Below are positions 58,899 to 64,000 of a stretch of DNA of 64,000 nucleotides, piece after piece (within the stretch, counting starts at the first letter, position 1; each line of letters begins with the position of its first letter). The position numbers and the translations under genes are program-made. The DNA comes from Phytohabitans aurantiacus. GTDB lineage: Bacteria > Actinomycetota > Actinomycetes > Mycobacteriales > Micromonosporaceae. The notes beneath the pieces are model-generated. The model was not told the origin of the DNA and ran no database searches. It was given only the letters and a program-made list of their open reading frames with translations. The stretch spans positions 57,991-121,990 of the forward strand of contig NZ_BSDI01000015.1 in assembly GCF_027923225.1 (NCBI RefSeq). Direction: 5' to 3'.

Positions 58899-61274
58899 TT
58901 AGGACGTCTTTTCGGGCATCCGGCGTGCCGGTGCGCGGCCCCAGGGCTGCCGGGGCGACGGACCCACGGGCGGCAGCGGCGGCACCGACATGATGACCGG
59001 CTTGTCCGCTGTGACCGTGATGGCCTCGCCGTGGTGCAGCAGCTCCAGCTCGGCGCCGTCGTGGCCGTCGCGCAGCGAGTACGTCACCTCGTCGCGGTCG
59101 ACGTCGACCCGGACCCGCAGGCCCCGCCACAGCAGCGAGAACTCCAGCTTGCTGATCCGGCTCGGCAGCCGCGGCGCGAACGACAGCGCGCCACCGTGGT
59201 CACGCATTCCGCCCAGTCCACAGACCACCGCGATCCACGCACCGGCGAGCGCTGCCATGTGCAGCCCTTCCCGGGTGTTGTTGTGGATGTCGTGCAGGTC
59301 CATCAGCGCGGCTTCGCCCAGGTAGTCGTGGGCGAGCTCCATGTGGCCGACCTCGGCCGCCAGTACCGCTTGCGTGCAGACCGACAGGGACGAGTCCCGC
59401 ACGGTGCGCGCCTCGTAGTAGGCGAAGTTTCGCGCCTTCTGCTCCGGCGTGAACGCGTCGCCCCGCCAGTGCATGGCGAGCACGAGGTCGGACTGCTTGA
59501 GCACCTGCTTGCGGTATAGGTCGAAGTACGGGTAGTTGAGCAGCAGCGGGTACGCGGTCGGCGGAGTCGCGGCGAAGTCCCACTCCTGCAGCCGGGTGAA
59601 CCCCTCGCACTGCTGGTGAACGCCCAGCTCCTCGTCGTACGGGATGTGCATGGCCGCGGCGGCGTCGCGCCACGACGCGGACTCTTCCTCGTCGACGCCC
59701 AGCCGACGGGCCTGGTCGGGGTGGCGCACGGCAGCGTCCGCCGCACCCAGCAAGTTCCACCGGGCCATCAGGTTCGTGTACACGTTGTCGTTGACCACGG
59801 CCGTGTACTCGTCAGGGCCGGTGACGCCGTCGATGTGGAAGATCCCGTGCCGGTCATGGTGTCCCAGTGAACGCCACAGCCGGGCGGTGTCGACGAGGAT
59901 CTCCAGCCCGACCTCGCGCTCGAAGTCGTAGTCACCGGTCGCCGTCACGTACCGGATCACCGCGTCGGCGATGTCGGCACCGATGTGGAACCCGGCCGTG
60001 CCCGCTGGCCAGTACCCGGAGCACTCGTGACCGCGCACGGTGCGCCAGGGGAAGGCGGCGCCCTTGAGCCCGAGCGTGCGGGCACGCTCCCGGGCGAGGT
60101 CGAGAGTGGCGTGGCGCCACCGCAGGCCGTGCTTGACCGCCTCGGGCTGCGTGTACGTCAGTACCGGCAGCACGAACGTCTCGGTGTCCCAGAAGACGTG
60201 GCCGTCGTACCCGGGCCCGGTCAGGCCCTTGGCCGCGATCGGCCGCTGCTCCGCGCGGGCGCCGGCCTGTAGCACGTGGAAGAGGCCGAACCGGACCGCC
60301 TGCTGGACCTCGGGGTCGCCCTCCAGCCGCACGTCGGCGGCGTCCCAGAAGGCGTCGAGGAACTTGCGCTGCTCGCGACGCAGGCCGTCCCAGCCGGAGA
60401 AGCGTGCGCTGGCGATCGCGGCGCCGACCTGGTCGCGCAGCGCCGGCAGCGAGCGCCGGCTCGACCAGCCGTACGCCAGCAGCTTGACCACCCGCAGCTT
60501 CTCGCCGGGCTGGAGCAGGCAGGCAACGGTGGTGCGGGCCCAGTCCGGGTACGCCTCCGTGCTGACCGACACCTTTTCGGCGCCGTCGACCACGTGGTCC
60601 ATGGCCGCGGCCATGCGCAGGCCGCTCTTCTTGGTGCGGTGGATCAGCAGCCCGCTCGAGCCGTTCGAGAGGTGCTCCTCGGCCTTGAGCGGGGCCTTGA
60701 GCACCGCGGCGACCCGTGGGTCCTTCCGGGTGGCCGGCAACTCCTCGTTGGCCACGAGCTCGGACTGAAGGATCAGCCGCAAGGGCTTGTCGTCGGCCGC
60801 CTCGACCTCGTAGCAGATCGCCGCGATCGCCCGCTGGGTGAACGACACCAGGCGCGTGCTGTGCACCCGCACGGCCCGGCCGGCCGGTGACACCCACTCG
60901 ACCGTGCGGTCGAGGGTGCCCGCCTGCATGTCGAGCACCCGCTGATGCGTGCGAACCTCGCCGTATCGCAGATCGAAGGGCTCGTCGTCGACCAGCAGGC
61001 GGATCAGCTTGCCGTTGGTCACGTTCACAACGGTCTGGCCGGACTCCGGGAAGCCGTAACCGGCCTCGGCGTACGGCAGCGGTCGCAGCTCGTAGAACGA
61101 GTTCAGATATGTGCCCGGCAGACCGTGCGGCTCGCCCTCGTCAAGGTTGCCGCGCAGTCCAATGTGCCCGTTGGACAGCGCGAAAACCGATTCAGATTGG
61201 GCAAGCACATCGAGGTCGAGCCGGGTCTCCCGGACATGCCATGGCTCGACCGGGTAGGCCCGCTCACGGATCAT
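58899..61274 (-). CDS. Glycoside hydrolase family 65 phosphorylase
   Basis: 791 residues, full length for GH65 disaccharide phosphorylases (maltose, trehalose, kojibiose, nigerose). It starts MIRERAYPVEPWHVRETRLD; FALSNGHIGLRGNLDEGEPH is the conserved N-terminal beta-domain segment. The catalytic domain has HVFWDTETFVLPVLTYTQPE and the general acid in IDGVTGPDEYTAVVNDNVYT. It would yield beta-glucose-1-phosphate, which the next-door beta-phosphoglucomutase converts. The gene overlaps the mutase stop by four bases (ATGA). Which disaccharide it takes cannot be decided by eye. Confidence 0.93.
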   Translation of the reverse strand: MIRERAYPVEPWHVRETRLDLDVLAQSESVFALSNGHIGLRGNLDEGEPHGLPGTYLNSFYELRPLPYAEAGYGFPESGQTVVNVTNGKLIRLLVDDEPFDLRYGEVRTHQRVLDMQAGTLDRTVEWVSPAGRAVRVHSTRLVSFTQRAIAAICYEVEAADDKPLRLILQSELVANEELPATRKDPRVAAVLKAPLKAEEHLSNGSSGLLIHRTKKSGLRMAAAMDHVVDGAEKVSVSTEAYPDWARTTVACLLQPGEKLRVVKLLAYGWSSRRSLPALRDQVGAAIASARFSGWDGLRREQRKFLDAFWDAADVRLEGDPEVQQAVRFGLFHVLQAGARAEQRPIAAKGLTGPGYDGHVFWDTETFVLPVLTYTQPEAVKHGLRWRHATLDLARERARTLGLKGAAFPWRTVRGHECSGYWPAGTAGFHIGADIADAVIRYVTATGDYDFEREVGLEILVDTARLWRSLGHHDRHGIFHIDGVTGPDEYTAVVNDNVYTNLMARWNLLGAADAAVRHPDQARRLGVDEEESASWRDAAAAMHIPYDEELGVHQQCEGFTRLQEWDFAATPPTAYPLLLNYPYFDLYRKQVLKQSDLVLAMHWRGDAFTPEQKARNFAYYEARTVRDSSLSVCTQAVLAAEVGHMELAHDYLGEAALMDLHDIHNNTREGLHMAALAGAWIAVVCGLGGMRDHGGALSFAPRLPSRISKLEFSLLWRGLRVRVDVDRDEVTYSLRDGHDGAELELLHHGEAITVTADKPVIMSVPPLPPVGPSPRQPWGRAPARRMPEKTS

Positions 61275-62014
61275 GAAGTCTCCAGCAACTCACTGAGGTC
61301 GCGCACGACGACGTGGGCGCCGTGCTTGTAAAGATCATCGGCCTGGCCGACGCGATCGACACCGATGACATGACCGAAGCCGCCGGCGCGTCCGGCCTCG
61401 ACTCCAGCCAGTGCATCCTCGAATACGGCCGCTGCCGTGGGCGCGACGCCGAGCAGCTTAGCCGCGTCGAGGAACGTATCGGGGTACGGCTTGCCGCGCA
61501 GGTTGTCGCGTCGGGCGACGATGCCATCGACGACGACCTCGATCTCGTCAATGAGACCCGTAACCGTGAGGATATCGCGGCAATTGGCGCTTGCCGAGAC
61601 CACAGCGCGACGCAATCCCGCGGTGCGAACGGCTTTCAGGTATGCCACCGAGCCCTCGTACACCTGGACACCGTCTTCGCGGATCCGGCGCAGCAGAATG
61701 ACGTTCTTCCGGTTGCCGACGCCGTTGACGGTCTCCGCCTCGGGCGGGTCGTCGGGCGTGCCTTCCGGCAGGACGATGCCTCGGGAGGCGAGGAACGTGC
61801 GCACACCGTCGGCGCGCGGGCGACCGTCTACATACCGGTTGTAATCACTGCCGGAGTCGAACGGCACGAACGGCTCTCCGGTCTCGACTGAGCGAGCACT
61901 CAGGAAAGCGTCGAAGGTCTCCTTCCACGCGGAGTTATGAACCTTTGCGGTCTGCGTCAGCACACCGTCCAGATCGAAAAGACAGGCGGTAACGCCTTCG
62001 GGGAGGCCCAGCAC
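61271..62014 (-). CDS. pgmB: Beta-phosphoglucomutase family HAD enzyme
   Basis: Converts beta-glucose-1-phosphate to glucose-6-phosphate. About 247 residues from GTG 62014 (MLGLPEGVTACLFDLDGVLT); a TTG at 62074 directly after the preceding stop would add 20 Gly-rich residues. The HAD nucleophile motif is F-D-L-D-G-V-L. Motif II is in AVVSASANCRDIL, the Lys in GKPYPDTFLDAA, and the acidic motif in AAAVFEDALAGVEAGRA. It pairs with the GH65 phosphorylase in one operon, a classical combination. Confidence 0.9.
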   Translation of the reverse strand: MLGLPEGVTACLFDLDGVLTQTAKVHNSAWKETFDAFLSARSVETGEPFVPFDSGSDYNRYVDGRPRADGVRTFLASRGIVLPEGTPDDPPEAETVNGVGNRKNVILLRRIREDGVQVYEGSVAYLKAVRTAGLRRAVVSASANCRDILTVTGLIDEIEVVVDGIVARRDNLRGKPYPDTFLDAAKLLGVAPTAAAVFEDALAGVEAGRAGGFGHVIGVDRVGQADDLYKHGAHVVVRDLSELLETS

Positions 62015-62074
62015 AACGGAGAGAGTAACCGCTCCGCCCCCGCCGAAACCGCCACCGTGTGCGGCTCGCCGCAA

Positions 62075-63598
62075 TTACCGTCCGTGATGGTGGCTCGAAC
62101 CGATCGGCGGCCGTCCGGCAGACTCCCCCGGCTCCACCACCACGAACTGCCCCATCATTCCGGCGTCTTCGTGGGTGAGCAGGTGGCAGTGGAACATATA
62201 CGGCATATCCGGATCAGCATAATCCGCAAATCGGGCGATAATCCGTACCGTGCTCCCCTGCTTCAGAAACACCGTGTCCTGCCACCCCATCAGATCGGGC
62301 GCCGGCGGCTGCCCGCCGACCGACAGCACCTGAAACTGCACATCGTGGACGTGGAAGCTGTGCGGGGTCCCATCCAGCTTGGTCAGTTCCCAGATCTCGG
62401 TGGTGCCCTTCGTGACCACCGCGTCGATCCGGTTCATGTCCATCTTCTGGTCGTTGATGCTTCGCCCGGCGAGCCGGAACTGCCGGGTCTCCACGGCATC
62501 CGCCTCGTCGAGCGGCTCGAACGGCGCCAGCTTCGCCGGCACATCCGCCGAGGGGTCCAGGTCGTCGGCGGCACGCAATTCGAGTACATCGAGCGTGTCG
62601 CCGCCACCAGTGAACCGCCGGTTGAAGAAGTCGGTGCCCTGGTCCTCCGGGAAGCTGCGCAGCGTCACCCGCTCGCCGGGCCGCATCGCGACCACGATCT
62701 CCGCCCGGTCGCCCGGCGACAGCATGACCCGATCGGTGGCGACGGGCGCCGGCAGCAGGCCGCCGTCGGTGCCGATCATCGCGAACTCACGGCCATCGGC
62801 CATTCCAAACGTGTACGTGCGAGCGTTGGAGCCGTTGAGCAGCCGCAGCCGTACCCGCTCCGAGCGCACGTCGTGGTACGGCGCCACGGTGCCGTTGACC
62901 AGTATCGTGTCGCCGAGGATGCCGACGCCGCCCAGGCTCTCGCCCTCTTCGAACTGGCCGCCGCCGTCAAACTTGCGATCCTGCACGATGACGGGCACAT
63001 CGTCGACGCCGTACCGGTTGGGCAGCCTCGCGTTGCTGGCATTGTCGTCGTCCACGATGAACATGCCGGCAAGTCCCCGGTAAACATGCTTAGCGGTCTG
63101 CCCATGCGGATGCGGGTGGTACCAGAGCGAGGCGGCCGGCTGATCCACCGTCCAGGTGGGCGACCACGTCGCGCCCGGCCGGACCGGCTGATGCGGTCCA
63201 CCGTCCATGACGGCCGGCAGGTGCATGCCATGCCAGTGCACACTGGTCTCTTCGTCGAGGCCGTTGACGACGTTGACGAGTACTTTTTCGCCGCGTTTGG
63301 CCCGAAGGGTCGGGCCGAGATAATCCCCGTTGAAGCCCCACGTGCGGGTGCGACCGCCGGCACCGAAATCACGGCTGCCCTCCTGCGCCCGCAGGTCGAA
63401 GACCCGCCGCCCCTTTTCATCGAGCCGCGACTCGGCCAGCAGCGGTATCGCCAACCTGTTCACAAAGTCGATCTCGCCCGCGGTGTCGACCTTCGCGCGG
63501 CTCCACGCCCAGCCACCGAGCGCCGCCCCGCCTCCACAGCAGGCCAGGAGCACCAGGGCCAGGCTCACCAGTACGACCGTCCACCGCCGCCGCCTCAC
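62075..63598 (-). CDS. Multicopper oxidase (CotA/CueO/laccase type)
   Basis: 507 residues from GTG 63598, with GAGGAGG just upstream. An N-terminal hydrophobic segment (6-30) with LLAC may be a lipoprotein signal or an anchor. All copper-binding motifs are present: H121-W-HG, WYHPHPHG at 159-166, HSFHVHDV, and HCHLLTHEDAGMM, which includes the type 1 copper site. Such enzymes oxidise Cu(I), phenols or Mn at the cell surface. The tail ends in HHH. It is followed with no gap by the mutase gene, an unusual operon partner. A large symmetric operator candidate lies 13 bases upstream. Confidence 0.93.
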   Translation of the reverse strand: MRRRRWTVVLVSLALVLLACCGGGAALGGWAWSRAKVDTAGEIDFVNRLAIPLLAESRLDEKGRRVFDLRAQEGSRDFGAGGRTRTWGFNGDYLGPTLRAKRGEKVLVNVVNGLDEETSVHWHGMHLPAVMDGGPHQPVRPGATWSPTWTVDQPAASLWYHPHPHGQTAKHVYRGLAGMFIVDDDNASNARLPNRYGVDDVPVIVQDRKFDGGGQFEEGESLGGVGILGDTILVNGTVAPYHDVRSERVRLRLLNGSNARTYTFGMADGREFAMIGTDGGLLPAPVATDRVMLSPGDRAEIVVAMRPGERVTLRSFPEDQGTDFFNRRFTGGGDTLDVLELRAADDLDPSADVPAKLAPFEPLDEADAVETRQFRLAGRSINDQKMDMNRIDAVVTKGTTEIWELTKLDGTPHSFHVHDVQFQVLSVGGQPPAPDLMGWQDTVFLKQGSTVRIIARFADYADPDMPYMFHCHLLTHEDAGMMGQFVVVEPGESAGRPPIGSSHHHGR

Positions 63599-63611
63599 GA
63601 ACGCCTCCTCG

Positions 63612-63647
63612 ATAGGTCCGCCTTCTACATGTAGCTTCCCTACCTAT
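63612..63647. promoter_or_regulatory. Nested symmetric operator before multicopper oxidase
   Basis: CTACATGTAG (63625-63634, perfect palindrome) is flanked at exactly 7 bases on each side by ATAGGT (63612-63617) and ACCTAT (63642-63647), themselves exact complements. The 36-bp element is thus symmetric on two scales. It lies directly upstream of the oxidase's ribosome binding site, where a repressor such as a metal-responsive one would act. The binder is unknown. Confidence 0.72.
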
Positions 63648-63831
63648 AAGCGTCCGCGTCCACCCCCAGCCTCAAACCTCAGGGTCGTTTCAGGGCCACC
63701 CCACCCCGCTCCCCCCAACAACTTCACCGCGCAGGCTTAGCGGCCCGCCGCACGCACGCCGCGGGCCCCCGCACGCGCGCCGCAGCCCCTCGCACGCACG
63801 TCACGCCCCCCGCACACGCGTCACGGGCGTC

Positions 63832-63880
63832 GCGGCCCGCCGCGCGGCCCGCCGCGCGGCCCGCGCCGCGCGCCGCGCGG
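63832..63880. repeat. GC-only low-complexity tract
   Basis: Near-tandem repeats of GCGGCCCGCCGC within a 160-base region (63720-63890) composed almost wholly of G and C with CGCACGC-like words. There is no coding frame of note. The 338 bases between the operator and the partial gene at the right edge hold this tract and palindrome fragment B3. Confidence 0.7.
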
Positions 63881-63895
63881 CCCCTCTCGCGCGTC

Positions 63896-63915
63896 GATCA
63901 AGGGCAAATGCACGG
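63896..63915. repeat. Palindrome family B fragment, B3
   Basis: GATCAAGGGCAAATGCACGG matches the left arm of B1 and B2 (two substitutions, then a 1-2 base change) and then stops matching at CTCTCC. The other arm is not within the window. It may be a copy interrupted by the element to its right, or a decayed copy. Confidence 0.6.
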
Positions 63916-63936
63916 CTCTCCTGTCTGATGTGTGGG

Positions 63937-64000
63937 TCAGGTGGGAGAGTTGCGGCCGGGTAGTGGGGTTTGGTAGCCGCCGAGGTGTAGGCGGGTGAGG
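63937..64000 (-). CDS. C-terminal fragment of unidentified protein
   Basis: The last 20 codons of a minus-strand frame entering from the right edge: LTRLHLGGYQTPLPGRNSPT and a TGA stop at 63937-63939. Codon use (CTA, CCA, CAA) is less GC-biased than in the rest of the window, as in some transposases. It is too short to identify. An inverted pair CTCTCC (63916) and GGGAGAG (63942) flanks the stop. Confidence 0.35.
   Translation of the reverse strand, partial: LTRLHLGGYQTPLPGRNSPT

Noticed and set aside
63720..63890. GC-only tract as a replication origin or structural RNA
   Set aside because: No DnaA-box pattern and no convincing conserved fold is present; the tract is simple repeats of GCGGCCCGCCGC and CGCACGC words.

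Overview
The window is about 64 kb of very GC-rich DNA from an actinobacterium. GTG and TTG starts are frequent, starts and stops of neighbouring genes often overlap by 1-4 bases, and the gene set and order (glmU-prs-rplY-pth, rsmA-ispE-ABC-F, trpS-ligT-yihY, DUF4383 membrane proteins, a c-di-AMP riboswitch in front of a cell-wall enzyme) fit a filamentous or sporulating actinomycete. Micromonosporaceae is my best guess, from gene content only. It reads as chromosomal backbone. There is no phage module and no complete insertion sequence; a fragment at the far right edge may belong to a mobile element.

Layout. 1-7.5 kb: nucleoside salvage and uptake on the minus strand (BMP lipoprotein, ATPase, two permeases, cytidine deaminase, thymidine phosphorylase). 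7.6-12 kb: small membrane proteins and three regulators (TetR, MerR, LacI) with visible operator palindromes. 12-17.6 kb: trpS/ligT/yihY, an ECF sigma factor overlapping a membrane-anchored beta-propeller protein, and a CBS/CorC protein. 17.8-25.9 kb: galE-galK, then a minus-strand run of pth, a sugar-phosphate transferase, cysQ, cysD and cysN. 25.2-28.8 kb: rplY, prs, glmU and tRNA-Gln. 28.8-32.3 kb: an HTH protein next to the tRNA, a fatty-acid desaturase coupled to a TetR regulator, and two DUF4383 paralogues. 32.4-45.2 kb: housekeeping genes (ABC-F, ispE, rsmA, tatD, metG, rsmI, a PMT mannosyltransferase) with two proteins of unknown function. 45.4-52 kb: an XRE-ImmA-multispan membrane trio facing an exopolysaccharide operon across a 667-bp intergenic region rich in hairpins. 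52-58.8 kb: small enzymes, a universal stress protein, secreted proteins, and a c-di-AMP riboswitch in front of a peptidoglycan-peptidase-like protein. 58.9-64 kb: a GH65 phosphorylase, beta-phosphoglucomutase and multicopper oxidase operon.

Points that stand out. First, genes at 48.3-51.9 kb encode a deacetylase fused to a family 2 glycosyltransferase, plus an acyltransferase-3, which is the toolkit of PNAG-type (ica/pga) exopolysaccharide. Second, three families of long intergenic palindromes (called A, B and C here) recur, nearly all between the 3' ends of convergent genes; they look like mobile or duplicated bidirectional terminators. Third, several regulators have clear, countable operator symmetry next to them. 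All functional statements come from reading motifs; no database search was run.
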